Positions 36,176 through 49,900 of a stretch of DNA of 64,000 bases are shown here, piece after piece. The translations under genes and the position numbers were made by a program. The notes under the pieces are model-generated. The model did not search any database, had not been told where the DNA came from, and saw only the letters and a list, made by a program, of their open reading frames with translations. The stretch lies in assembly GCA_016801885.1 (NCBI GenBank), contig CM028893.1, forward strand, positions 12,263,950 through 12,327,949, in the 5' to 3' direction. The stretch's first letter is position 1. Every line of letters starts with the position of its first letter. This stretch comes from Toxotes chatareus. Taxonomy: Eukaryota > Chordata > Actinopteri > Toxotidae.

Positions 36176-39100
36176 TTCACAAACACACACACACAAACAG
36201 GCAGTATCAAGTTCAGGTTTGCAGATGCATACTTGCACAACTGACAAAATAACCTCACAGAAACAGCAGTCATGTAAAAGATAAGTGATAAATTGCTGTC
36301 TTTGTCCCAGTGTGCACTCACAAGATCACACTTTCTCATCAGATCCGTAGTCTGGTTTGTCCAGCTCTCATACTGGTCCCTTGGTACCAGGAAGTCTCTG
36401 GTCTGTTGTGGTTCAATCAAAGGCCACAGAGGTCAACAGATGACCAGGAACAATGGAGCTCAGATCAGATGGGAACAGAGGAGGTCACTGTTGGGAATGA
36501 ATGAGTGAACGAATGAGATCACATTTACTCAGCAGCCATTCCTCCCACATATGTGTATGTGAGTGTTTTAGTTAGGTAGTCACACTACTGAAAGTGCAGC
36601 AACAATCTTCTGGAGATGGCAGATTAACAAATGAGGTGCAAGGGAGGGGAGAAGGCCTACAGAGGCAGCAGGTAGTCGCCCAGATCGTTAATGGTTGGCT
36701 GGAGGGTTGAAGCTTGAGCTTTCTTTCCAGAATCATAAAGTAGAATTTCTGAGCTTTAGAAAAATGGGCTGTTAAAATGAATAAATTCTGATTTTGGATT
36801 TTTTACAGAAAATCTGTAAGAGAAAATGCAAATCAGCAGATAAACAGTTGGTGGCACAAATTCTCCACTCGTGGGCCATTAAGTAAATGCAAAAGAAGAA
36901 AATCTCACATTTCAAATGAACAAAAACCAGATGGAAAACATGATGGAAATATGACATTCATGTTTATTTCATGCACTGATTTTACGAACAGTCTCATCAT
37001 TGCTCCACACAGATTGGATGTTTTCGTCTGCCACTATTGTTTGTCTCTTAAGTGGATTTTTCAGTCACATGCTTCATGAATTATTCACTGTTTCCACTGC
37101 AGTTAAAAACAACTTGATATACTAATTCATCTAAGCTCAAAAACTTTTTGGAGACATTTCAAGTTGTTTTTTGTCTTGAGTTTCTGGTGTTTAACAATAA
37201 ATAAAATAAAATAACAATAAGAACGTTAAATTACCTTTTGCCATATTGCCCAGCCCTGTATAGAAACAGTACTAACCTTACACAGAGTGACACTAATTAA
37301 ATCCTTACAGTAGATTCACGATCCCACCGAGACCCCTCACCTCAGCTTTGAAAGTATGCTTGTTGTGAGTTCAGACTTTTGACATTGTGTTCTGCTTTCT
37401 CCTACACCGACCGCTTCAGTCCTCTGTTGTTTAACTATCTTGTAACGTGTCGGTGCCAATTAGCAGGGTCAGGTTCCTTGTGCAGCTGTTGTGCAGGTAA
37501 TTGCTTGCAGAACAATCAGGCGTTGGTCAGTCTTGCGTTTAAGGATTGTTAGATGTAAATGTGCATTTTTCCATTTGTGGTCGGAATAATTGCTCAGAAA
37601 AAACAAAGCATTCCCAGTCCTGGTTCTGCTGTGGGCCACCTCAGGAAACAGAGGAGAGATAAAGTGAGGCCAGGAGGCTTCTTGAGGTGTGTGTGGATTC
37701 CTGCAAATTGTCTGGATGACAAGAAACTCATGTCTCTCATGTCTCATTATAGCTTCTCGTTTGTCTCTATCTTTCTCCTTTCCTCTATTCGTAGTCACTC
37801 GTCTTTTCCCTCTTTTTATCTGCTTTTCCCTCTTTCTGACTCTCATTTTGGCTCTTGTCCTCCTTCACTCTCTCTCTCTTTTACTGTCTCCTTCCATTTG
37901 CCCCATGTTTGCCTCAGTTGCCTCGCCTGCCCTTTTCTCTTGCCCTGGTCTGGGATCAGTGGCATCTAATGCTTTCCACTCTGCCTGATTAAGTCAGCAC
38001 ATGTACCCTCTTTACATTACCACTCGCACACATACACAGTCATGCGTGTGCGTCCCTGCAGACCTAATCAGTCCTTCTCTTAGTTCTCTCCATCACCCCC
38101 CGCCAAGACCTAATGAAAAAACATGAGGTCTGTTAAAAAGGTGAGATGGACAGATGGAAAAAAGAAAAGGTAGCAGCAGAAATAAAAGAGATGGGTTGGA
38201 CAGAATGAAAACAGAATAGCAGTGAGACAACTGATTCATTAACGAAGCCGCCACTCGCCCGTAATGCCACTTTCCAGTTCAACAATATTAATTGTTTCCT
38301 ATCAGTGTTCGTCATATCATGCAAGGATGCAGTGGGAGGGGAAAAGAGTTGCAGAGAGACAGAAAGACAAGGTGAGGCACACAGTCAGAGCAAGGTTGGT
38401 GTTGAAAAGACTCATTCAACATGCTGATGCTTGTGACTGGAACATCTCCCAATAGGCTTGAAATCCTGTGATTTATCCTGCCGCCACTCTCTGTGTCGAA
38501 AACTGCAATTCAGACACTCTGTTAGCCGCTAAACGTTGTTCTGGTTGGCTGTCACTCACACCACTAAATGCAGCTAAATGGATATATTGTTCTGTAATGT
38601 ACCTTTGTATTACATTACACCACACTCATTTGTATTGACTAAATAGCCCAACGCCTGGTGTGTTTGTGTGTGTGTTAGAGATGAGGTGGGAGAGGTGCCA
38701 TGTTGAATAAACGATTGAGAATAATGCTGGACATGAAGTCCGCGGTGTTTTGTTGCTGTACACATGCGTGTGTGTGTGTGTGTGTGTGTGTGTGCAAGTG
38801 CTTGAGGGAGATAATGCGTTAAGTGAGTGAAGGAAAGAGCGAAGATGGAGCTTTATTGAATGAGCGTGTGCACCTGCACATGCTTGTACGTGCTTGCACA
38901 CCTGATTATGATGATGAAGTCTCCCGACGGGACTCTCCCCGCTACAGTCCTCCAGTCGTCTAATGAGAAGCTGTTCCCGTAGTTACCAGGTGTGAGAGCC
39001 GGCAGCTCATAATGTCCTGTGGTGAAGAACAAAGGATGGGGAGATGAGGTAGATGGAGGGAGAGAGAGCGAGCGAGAGAAAGAAAGAGAGAGCAGGGATG

Positions 39101-42100
39101 GAAGTAAAGGTGAAGGAATGAAAGGGGTGGAGGACGCCAGAGAAATGAAACAAAAAAGCCCCTGGTATCTGGTGTGAGTGATCAATTTAGCCATGTGTGC
39201 CCGTATTGATGTTTGTGCTTGAGAGGATCACTGTGTGGTGTTACATGTTGTGAGTGAAGACACCGAGTCTTTATAATAAGCTGAGGGGACCTCAGCAAGA
39301 ATCAATTCAAATCAATCTCAGCGAAAGTGGTGAGAACAGTGAGGCGGGGACGAGCTGTTAGTATGTGGGCAGATCGTATCAGGCACCACTGAAATAAAGT
39401 TGACTTGCAGTAAATTAAAGGGGTTTTTATGCATTGCTCTAGCTTTGATAGCTCGATAAGATCTGTGGTGTTATTTGTGTTAAAAGTCTTTTGTCTTCTC
39501 TGAGGCAGATATCTTAGGTTGAAAGTGAGATGTCTCCAGCTCATAAATGTGTGTATATGTATGCATATACAGACAGCCACGTCTTTATTAGGTTCATTAC
39601 TTGGTTTATTAGGTACTTTATTAGATACTATGCTGTAGTGGATTGCATTAGATTGTACCGGTCTACCTAATAAAGTAGTACTGAGTATATAATGCTCATG
39701 TCAGTGTGTTCCGTAAAAACCCATGCAACATCTGGTCATTGTTCGGTCACATGGTTTTGCCTTGTTTCTTCGTTATTCTGCATACTGAGCAGAAGGAAAC
39801 ACATTAATTTAGTTTTTTTTTTTTTCTAAATGCATGCACCAGTTACCTTGCACATTGGTACAGGAGAATAAAAACAGTGTCCTTGTAAGAAACTGATGCC
39901 AGGCTTGAGGCATGTAAGTCAATAGAGAAGCTAGCAGATAAAGTGGTGGACAATTTTAAAAATACATGAACAGAGAGATCACTTTTAACATGCTGTATGT
40001 CCTCTCACGGTTCAGAGTGTTAAAGACTTACACTTGTTTACTCGTGTATGTCACAGCAAAATGGCATCTCAGTGTGCCCTCTTTACTTCTAGTTTCTGAG
40101 CCTGCGAGCTGTGTGTCTTGGCATGCTGGTGCCCAAAGGTTCAATTTTTCCTCCGGGGGGAAGTGAATGAATGACACCTGAACTTCTGTTTCGAGAGAAG
40201 AGAAAAGAGGGAGCTGAGTGAAAGTCTGTAGAGGAGGATGAGGTTGGAAAAAGTTCTGCAGCCAGCACCTGTCCTTTACACTTAGTTCACTTAAAAATTC
40301 AGCTGAAGTGTGTGTGTGCGCGCGGTGTTTGTCTGTCCTTGGTAGATCAGTGTGTCTGCATTTTTCTGTATGAAAAGCCATTTACCGTCGTTGTCGACCA
40401 ACCAAGGTTTTAAAACCTTTAAAAGCTTTATTCATTCCTTCTCTTTGTTCTCTTTCTTTGTGCGTCTATTTTTCCTCGCCCAGATCTGATCCACTGCACC
40501 AATGAGATGAACGTGAACATTCCCCAGCTGGCGGACACGCTGTTCGAGCGCACGGCCAACTCCAGCTGGGTGGTGGTCTTCAAAGCCCTTATCACCACCC
40601 ACCACCTCATGATGTACGGCAACGAGGTAGGAGGCTTGCACATACAAACACATGTACACGCTCACATTCACACAAACAAAAGCCCTCCGGGGGGGGCGTC
40701 GCTGGAGACTGAATTAATAAATTAAATTATTGCTCACACACATTTGGGTTTTTAAATCAGGTCCATATCAGCAGTAGGATCAACATCGGGAGGGGCGGGA
40801 GGGTGACTAATGTGCATGGGATACAAATGGCGTGTGCAGCTACTGAGGACATACACATTGGACATGTGGAGTGAATAATTGAAATAGCTGTGCAGTGCAG
40901 AGAAATTAATTAGCTCAGTACAAGCTGGAAGCAAGATGGGGGACAAGGACAGAAGCAATTGAATAATCAAATAAATTAACTTAATAAAAACATGGTTAAA
41001 AGCTGGAACAATAACACTGCCCCTCCATAGATTTGCAGACTTTCAAAGACAATAATTGGAAATTGAAATTCAAGCAGACCCTGCGATGATTGGGAGAACT
41101 TTTGGTTTTTATTAAATGTGAATTTTACCCGTCATTGTACTGTGTGCATGAAGAGGTCTGATCACACAGCATGTCAGCAAAATGTCTCAATTTATATGCA
41201 ACAATGCAGTGCATGCTTTGAAAGAGAGAGGCGAGATTAGTTTCGATAGAGTTGTGGTTTCATTTTTGTAGTTTTATTAATTTCTGACAGAAGTGGAGTA
41301 CACTTTGTTCATCAAATAAGCTACTGTAGCCTGCATTTACATTAATGCTCTAGTTTGTAGGCTATTAATTATTCACAAGTCAGTCCCTTTAAAATGTAAA
41401 GGAACACAATATATTTTTCCATGAGAATATGCTTTGATATTCAGATGGAATCGTGGAGCTCGCTGTGCTGGTGTAGTGTTAAGTGTGTGTTTTATGAAAA
41501 GGCAGTGAAAGCACATTGTGTTGCTTTGCTTTGACATATTTTCTTCAATCATAACATAAAACCTTTGATTCCTAGACTATGTATAGCAGGTAATTAAGCT
41601 CACATGCACAGTATAAATATTGTATGCATGGTGCACTAATACACTCCCTTACACACCGACACACACGATGGTCAAACACCCCCAAAAGCTGACACGCCCT
41701 AAGCCACATTCCTTTCAGTTTCCTTTAAAATAGGGAAGCATTACTTCCTTTTTCAGTCAGGATCACTTGTGTAGATATTACGTAACACTTCCTTTTGTTG
41801 CTTCTTTGTTTATTGCATTAATGTAAACGTCCTCAGAAAAGAGGAAGAGTTGGGTGTGAGATCATTGTGTTTTGGTGAACGAAACAAGCCTTTAAACTCA
41901 CTGACGCCTTAAAAACAACCTGTCTGATTTCACTGCGGCTAAAGTGGTGTTTAAGGAAAATTAGTCAAAGCACTCCAAAATTAAATAGTATTCTGGAAGT
42001 ATAAGTGTACTGGAGACAAACTGCCATCTTGAATAATAAGACACTTATATAAGTGGAGACCTCACACACGGCTCAAAGAGACAGCAGGTCATCAGATGAC

Positions 42101-45100
42101 TCCATGCTAAATGTTTGCTCAAGCTGTGGAAATTCCCACAACATTTCTGATAAACCGAATCATGTGAAGTAGGTCACTGCAGAGCAGCCGGAAGTGTTTA
42201 GAGGTTATTCCCAAGCCGTAGCCGATTTATCTCTTGTCATTGTCAGATTGAACCTTTTTGATGTTGATGTCTCACCTAGAGTCAGTTAGCAATGATTGCA
42301 ACACTGCGCTAATTCCTCATTTCTGCAGCACCGACAAGCAGCTCTTAGAAAGGTCTTCAGAGATCTGTTCAGTCTGTTGTGGAAGATAAATCTAATTCTA
42401 GCATACATTAACTAAATTAAAAGGAAGGGGGGTTATATTTTATATTAATATAGCTTTATGATGTTATGTTTCCATAATGTTATTGTCTACAATCCAAAGT
42501 AATTAACAGCATCTTTTTGTCTTTAGTGATTCAGAACAGAGGCAATATTAAGACATGTTACTACACTGTATTTTTCACATTGCCCAGCAGCAATTGCATT
42601 AGTAAAGCTGTGGATCTAAAATGTGCATGTTGCTGTGTAGTAATCTTCTTCTCCAAATTAATAACACCGAGCCATGAAAAGCATTAATGTTACAAATAAT
42701 TCAAGTGCAATGAACATTTAAAATGCAGTGTTAATATGCTGCTGTTTAGTGGTTATGAATCATGGGAGCCACAAATGTGATGTACAGTAATGAAGCCCTA
42801 ATACAGACACACCCAGAGCACACTGCAGCACTGTATTTGTGGTCTTGCCCCACAGAGTGAGGCTTCAGGGTGTAGTAGAACAACTGTGTGTACTCATCAG
42901 CCTGCATTCATCAGGCCTGTCAGGACAGTGGTGCTGACTGAGGCTCAGTGGCCAGGTGTCCCTGCTCCCTCATGGCCGTCCCATCCATTAAAGTCAGAGC
43001 TGAGAGAAATCTGGCCGTAAAATTAGAAACCACAGACCCACAGAATTGGGGTCAATAGACTGTACATTCCTTTTCAGATCAACACGCTGACTGGTTCCAG
43101 CTTGGCTGGCGCACTGAAGATGGCCTTGTACTATGTCTGATAAATGCGCTGATAGCAAAGAACATTTACATCAGAGTAGCTGCATGCACATCACACACAG
43201 CCGCCTTGATGAAAGCTGTGGCGACTGGTGCACCCGTTTGTCACGTAATTTCATTGTAAGGACGACCACAGAATGTTTGATAATGTTCAATCAGAATTCA
43301 CAACTCAGAAAGCTGATGTGTGTCATGTTACATGTCAGATATTGGCCCATCAGTGTCGCCCACATCTGATATGATGAAGGCTTCACCCTGGAACATTATT
43401 TTCTCGGGTCACCCTGCCTTAAAGAGCTGTTAAGAATTAAATAATTTAATTTGTCTGGGTTTCAGTGACAGTTTTCCAGTCTGCCAAGGACTCTGTGTGG
43501 AGCTCAAGGAAAGGAGGTAGTAATCGTGTAGTTTAGACTGAAGACTGCAACAGGTTTTGGTTCTTCTAGCTCTCCATCTCCTGCAAGTCTGTGGTCAACA
43601 GCTGAATGTAAAGCAGCAGACTGTAATATCTGAGCATATTTAAATTTAGTGCGCTGTTGCACTCATTGTAAGTTGGTCTGGATGTCAGCAAAATACAACC
43701 GTTTTAAATGCAGCCCATTTTATTCTGCTGTTGCTGGTAATATATTCAGCCCGTGCTTTCAAATCGAATGTGGGAATTTGCCATTCAGAGCAAATAGCAG
43801 GTGAATTAAGTTTTAATATCTCTTCTTTGCCTCAGCTGCCATATTTGTTAAAAGGCTTGAAATCATGATTAGAGTAATAGCGCATTTTGTGTTTGTGTTT
43901 GTGTGTGTGTGTGTGTGTGTGTGGGCGTGGGAGTAGTTGACAGGCCAGTATTGATCCTCATTCAATTCTTCACCTCCAGTTTTTTCCTCCCTGCCAAGAA
44001 GCAATCCTGGCCCACTCCCCGGTGATACTCTGAATCTTATGAGCGACCAAGAGCCAGTCAATATCTTTGATCATGATTTCACTTTTGTGCTGTTACAAAG
44101 CCACTTTAAGAGCACATCTCAAACAAACGCCACTTCAGGACCTGAGATTTGCAGCTCACTCTGTCTGCTTCTGGGTGTTCATGGCAGCAGATGGATGCAA
44201 ACCAGGCACTAGTCTGATCTTTAGACTAACAAATACATGATGTTTAATTTTTAAATGTCTCTTCAGCCTGGGTGTGATAAGTGCTTTAGTGCTGGCTCCT
44301 TGTCGAGCCATTGTCTCAGTTGTTATCATTTGTCAGCATGCGCCTGTGCTTCTTCTTTGTATGATACACCAATATGTACCACAAACAATCCAGCAGGAAA
44401 CCCCAAACAATGGCTGGGAGAGCCATTTTCCACCTCTTCACTCCCAGCCCACAGTGCTCGTCTCTCTCTCCCCTGCAGGGAGGCCGCTGGGTCTCTCTCC
44501 TGAGAGTGTTTGATGCTTTGACCACCCAAGACCTGAACAAGGCTATACAAAGATAGAGAGGAGGTGAGCACTCCGGGGAGAAAAGGAGGAGGGGGCATTT
44601 GTTCATGGAGTCGCAGGAATGGGGGAAAGATGTAGGCAGCGACAGTACAAGGAATGAGTGTTCGAGTAAGAGGTAGAAACGGGGCCATATAGAAGTCAGA
44701 GATTTTTGAAAAGATAAAAGAACTTCTACAGACGGACGTTTGACACTTAATCCACCTGAATTTCTTTCCCAGTATTTCTTGAAACTGACTCTCTGAGCCT
44801 GATTTATCCCCACGTTTACTTTATGTAATGAGATATTTTAGTGGGAATGCTTTGTTAAGCTTGGTTTCCAATAAGCACTATTCACCGTACAGGATTTTGC
44901 AACATACAGAGGTTCTTCATAAGCCTGGGACTCAGTGGCTAAATTGAAAACACTCACAATTATACAATGTTATGAGGGCAAAACTTTCAAAAATAAAAGA
45001 CAACAGTTTCCCCAAAAAGAAAATAGCATTAGCAAAGAGAAACACTGGGTCAAAAGTACACTTCAGCTACACTACTAAAAACTGGGGATCACCAAATTCA

Positions 45101-46930
45101 ACAGGCCTCATCATCAAGAGAACGTGAATCTCAGAAAGTACAGAACCTCATGGCATTGTATTTATAGTAACAAAGTGGTCGACTGACAGACCTGAATTCC
45201 CAACCCTGTGTCCACTTCATTAGCTTAGCTAATACAAATGACCATGTAGGTGAATCAGCACCACTTTGAGCACAACCACAGACTTTTGAAATTGGTATTT
45301 ACTGCACAGCTTTTGCATTAGAAAGTGACTCTTTTGTTTAGTCCACAGTTCAAGAGATTTTTACAGCCATTAGTTATCTTAATGCCTACGATTTGACTAA
45401 TGTAGGGGTGTTTTTGCAGGATGGAAGAATCAGCAAAAGGTAACACTTTCTCCCCTCAAATTTAGTTCTGTAACTAAGAATAAACGGCGTATAAATTCCA
45501 AAACGAACACAGCAGAAAATCAAACCACCGCAGCCCTAACCTGTCAGGCTTAAATATTTTCCAAGATGAATAGCCTTTTTAATAGCCCTCATAGTTTTCT
45601 GTTTTTCCTCAGTGTACTGTGACTTCCAGGAATGTCACAACCCAAAGATTTGCCAGACCACAAGGTACAGTATAACACGGCCCTGTGAAACCCTTTTTGG
45701 GAGGTTTGTTTTCAAGGACACCAAGCGCTCAAAAACACCACCTATCATCCTTTCTTCTTCCGGACAGGACAGTTGTAAGTGTCAGTGCGGGAAAATTACA
45801 GTCTGATTGATTTCACCTCAGAGCATCGGGAATCAGGATAGAGCGCCGAGCCTCTGTACATCAAAACTGAATATAGGAATAGGATGGAGTGTATTGAGAG
45901 AGTGAGAGAAAGATATGGTGAGGGAAGGAGGGGATGAGAGAGAGAGAAAAGCAGGGAGAGAGTAGACAGTGCGAGAGTCATTAAGGACATGAGAGGAGAC
46001 AGGGACGATCTGGCGAGGACACCAGCGAAAGTGCTGATGGTAGCAGGACACGTCGCTTTCCTGTTTGTGTGTGTGTGTGTGTGTGCGCATGAGTTAGAGA
46101 TGGAGGGAGGGAGGGAGGTAGGGAGTGAACAGTAAAGTGTGTGTGTGTGTGTGTGAGAGACAACACTGTTTGTGTGCTTTAACAGCAGTGTAAAGTTGCA
46201 GTGTGAGTCGCCGCCCCCAACCCACCTCGCCTCCACACCAGTGTCCCAGATAGCAAACGGCCCATTTGTTTCACCGACGTCACTGAAGCACTCTCATCAC
46301 TACGCTCCCTCGCCTCCTTCGGGAGAGCGAGGACACAGAGAAGAGGCAGAGATTTAAGCAAGGGTAGGGTAAGCGAGATATCATGAAAGACGGACATTTG
46401 ACTGGACAAGAGACGGCGGACTGGAGGGAAGAAAACAGAGGAAAAAGTGGGAAAATAAAAGACAGAAAGAAAGTAGAAAAATGCTGATTCAAGCACTGTG
46501 TCACAGGGAGCAGGGGCAGGGAGGATGTTATTTGTGTGTATGTGTGCACGAGGTCACCCTGACTCTAATAGGGGTCACTTGTGATAATCTGACAAGCTTG
46601 GATGCACACACACGCATGCACACACACACACACAAAGTCACTACACATGTGCTTCCTCTCAGCTGCTGGAGTGGAAAACATAAAGATGATTAGTGTAGAG
46701 GCAGATATTACAGTGCATGAGCTGTGTGTGTTTGTGTGTGTGTGTATGTGTGTGCTTGTGTGTGATACCCTCACATCGTATCTGTAAAGTAAAAACTCCT
46801 GGGTGACCCATGATGAGCTGACACACTCACCACACAGTCTCTTATGCTCCTTCAAGCAGATAAACAAGTTTTTCCAACTCCACTAAATTGGCTGCATCTG
46901 TGTGATCAGTAGGTGAAAGTAAAGCGTGTT

Positions 46931-46971
<41 letters not shown>

Positions 46972-49900
46972 CCATCCTACTGGGCTCAGCAGGCTCAGTC
47001 ATCCAGAAACTTGCTCAATAAAGATTCTCTCAGTCAGGATGTCTGCATCTATTTTTTTTTTGTCTTCAATACTGATTCAGGTTATTGATTGAAGTATCTG
47101 CTGACACATTACTGATTTGATTTGTAATTAAACCCCTCCCCAGAACAGCGATTGTCCTATCACCTATCAGCAGCCATAAGCAGGCGTGGCAGGTTTGTCA
47201 AGCTTTGGATTTCTCCACATGTTGAAGGGGTGTATGTGACTGTGGTAAGAACAATGCAGGAAATGGATCTGACGCATCTGCTAGAGATGTTCAACCAAAC
47301 TGAATTAAATTTAAATACAGCAAAGCAGCGCTGATATCTGCTTCATGTTCAGTCCGTAATGTGTTGTACATCTGGGGGAGGAAAGTATCTGACAGTGTTC
47401 AGAGGTCAAACTACAGTGCAGCTCCTAATGTTCCATGAAATCGTGAAAGCCCATATTTCCCAACCCTGAAAGTGTCTGGTCATGTGGGGCAACATACTGC
47501 ATAATTCCTCGTTTTTTTTTTGGTGTTATGATAACCTTGTTTTTACAGCATGTCGTCTAATGTTTGCTCCCCGTTTGAACACTTACTCTAAAATGTATTG
47601 CCTGTTAAAGTAAGTTGTTTTACTCCTTCCTCTTGCCTCACTTCAAGTGCCTGGTTTAATTAGTAGAACTGTAATTAGCTCTGCTGCTGCCACATCTCAG
47701 TACAGTCGCACTGAACACATTTCACTTTGCTGTTTCACTGCATTTGAACTCCAGTTAAAAGTGACGTAATGATATAAGAGTAACAGAGTTTCTGACAAAG
47801 ACATGGCTCCTCCTCGGGATGTTGATCTTTATGAATGAACAACAAAATATATTTTGAACAGAAACATAAGTTGTGTCTTTCAGATTCAGATTTTCACCAT
47901 AGTGGACGACTGTAAGCTCGATTTTTGTGAACAAACAAAAGAGAAGAACACACCTCTGTCTGCTCTAATATGTTTATCAGACGTTTGAAGCCTAATGACT
48001 CTTTATCAAGTCAAACATTTGTGTGTTATGACACACCCATGAGTACTTGGTGACGCTCATTATTCAGGAATGTGGTTTCTGATTGGTTTAGTTATTAAGC
48101 TCTCAAACTTACTGGATTGGGATAAACATAGTCACAAATGATTAGGGAGGAAGCTAAAAAGTATATTTATTATACTACTGTAAATTACCATTTGAAACTT
48201 TCTGGCCATATAAAGTACTAATGTAAAGGACCCTGTAGCTTAGACAGTCGACCACGTCTCTCACACAGTTGGTTCTGATTTTGATGCTGGTTGATGTAGA
48301 CACTGGAGTATCTGTACTACCTGACTCTTTGCACTTCTACTCTCTGTCAGTTGTGTACAAGTAAACATGACGACCACTGTAGGGAGAAAACTGTACCAAT
48401 GCCCACTCTTTGTGTGTGTGTGGGTGCGTGTGCAGGCACGCACGCACGCGAGTGTGTGTGTGTGTGTGAGTGTTTCAAATGATGACTCATGTTGCTTGGC
48501 TAGATCATTGACCTCGCAGGCACACTCATCCACCAGCAAGACACAACTGCTCCCTTGAGAGTGGGAGCCCACACACTATTAGCCTTGTCACCTTGTAGGC
48601 ACAGGCACACACACACACACACACACACAGAAATGTACTGCCAAAGCTGGATATACACTCGCGAATGTTTAAATGTAGACGTATTTCTTTAATCCTATAT
48701 TCTCAGCTCCCACTCAGTGTCTCTTTGTGACTGTTTCTTTCACACTTAGATTGGATTCAGGGGCTAAATGGTTGATTGCGTAAGAGGAGGAGAAACGCTA
48801 CGTAGGATAGAGGAGGAGGAGGAGGAGGAGAGGGAGAGGGAAAGAAAGAAATAGAAAAGGGGGGGAGAATCCCAGGCAGGATTTAGGCCTGGCGCTTTGT
48901 GTGTGTATGTTGTGTGCCGTTTGTGTGTACACACACACACACGTCTGAATCTGTCCACACGTCTGTTTCCTTGTGTGCTTGCATAAGAGCTGCTTTCATT
49001 CAACACAGCCCGATCACGACTCATTCTTCTTGTGTGAGTCATCACCTTTCAGCAGAACTCGGGTTTGCAGTCAGTTCTGACGATTTTGTGCATGTGTGTG
49101 TTCGAGAGAATGTAAAGTCGCGCGCTGCAGCCAAAAACGAATAGCCCTGTGTACTCCCTGACCCCCATTTGGAGATAACTAAACCTAATTGACCCTCCTC
49201 CTCCCTGCTTAAGTGTCCTTGAGCAAGACAGTGAATCCCAAATAGCTCACAGCTGTAAATATAATTCCTCTGCTGGTAGAAGATGTTTTTCATAAGGTCT
49301 TTGTACACACTGGCAGGTCCAAAGAGGGCTGAGCGGTAACTGTTTTAACTTCTCTGATAACATGTAGTGTGACGTCAGCAAGCCGAGCACAGCTCATGTT
49401 TACCAACCAGGCTGGTCTGTGACTGTTTTTTTTAATGCCAGAGGGAGGAGACATGAAAACGATCTGAAGTCGGTGAGTGCAGATTATGTGCTTGTGTTTA
49501 AGAGGCAGTTCAGATTTCAGCCTTGATTTACCATTCATTACCTCCTTTTGGGTAGAAAAGTGAAAATTAAGAAAAGGCAGGATTTTATTTTGATTAATGA
49601 GGCAACTACCTAAAAATGTTGTCTGAAGTGCCTGTCAGGTGGTTTAACGGCGTCTGAGATCCCATCCCCCAAACACCTTTTGATTGAATTTGCATCAAGT
49701 GGGGGTGGGGGGGCTCTTCATTGGCCAGAAGTTCGGACTTCACTGGGTTTGAACTTCTCCCTCAAGTTTTCGTACAAGTCTTTCATCACTGTTAATGCAA
49801 CATGAACGTCTTTGAGGAGAGATTAACCAAAATGTGTGGCAGTATCCACAGATCTAATATATGATCGTGTCTCATCTTATATGTTTCCATCTATAACCAG

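Larger units (their letters stand above)
25739..40483 (+). other. picalm intron 1
   Basis: 14.7-kb phase-1 intron. It contains GT/CA/CT microsatellites, a degenerate CAGTCAG-rich tract at about 27480-27680, a tRNA-derived SINE at 34750-34920 and an inverted-repeat element at 39579-39680. No nested gene, tRNA or ORF with domain-like sequence is evident. Confidence 0.8.

Noticed and set aside
35716..36420. Minus-strand open frame of 234 codons
   Set aside because: Its length comes from reading through the compound CT/CA microsatellite (Arg-Glu repeats). No recognisable protein sequence on either side.
44316..44813. Minus-strand open frames of 165 and 120 codons overlapping each other
   Set aside because: Two overlapping frames are open over the same DNA, neither resembles a protein family, and they lie in a picalm intron with no exon signals.
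45796..46236. Minus-strand open frame of 146 codons
   Set aside because: Made of GT/CA and GA simple repeats translated as His-Thr and Ser-Leu runs.
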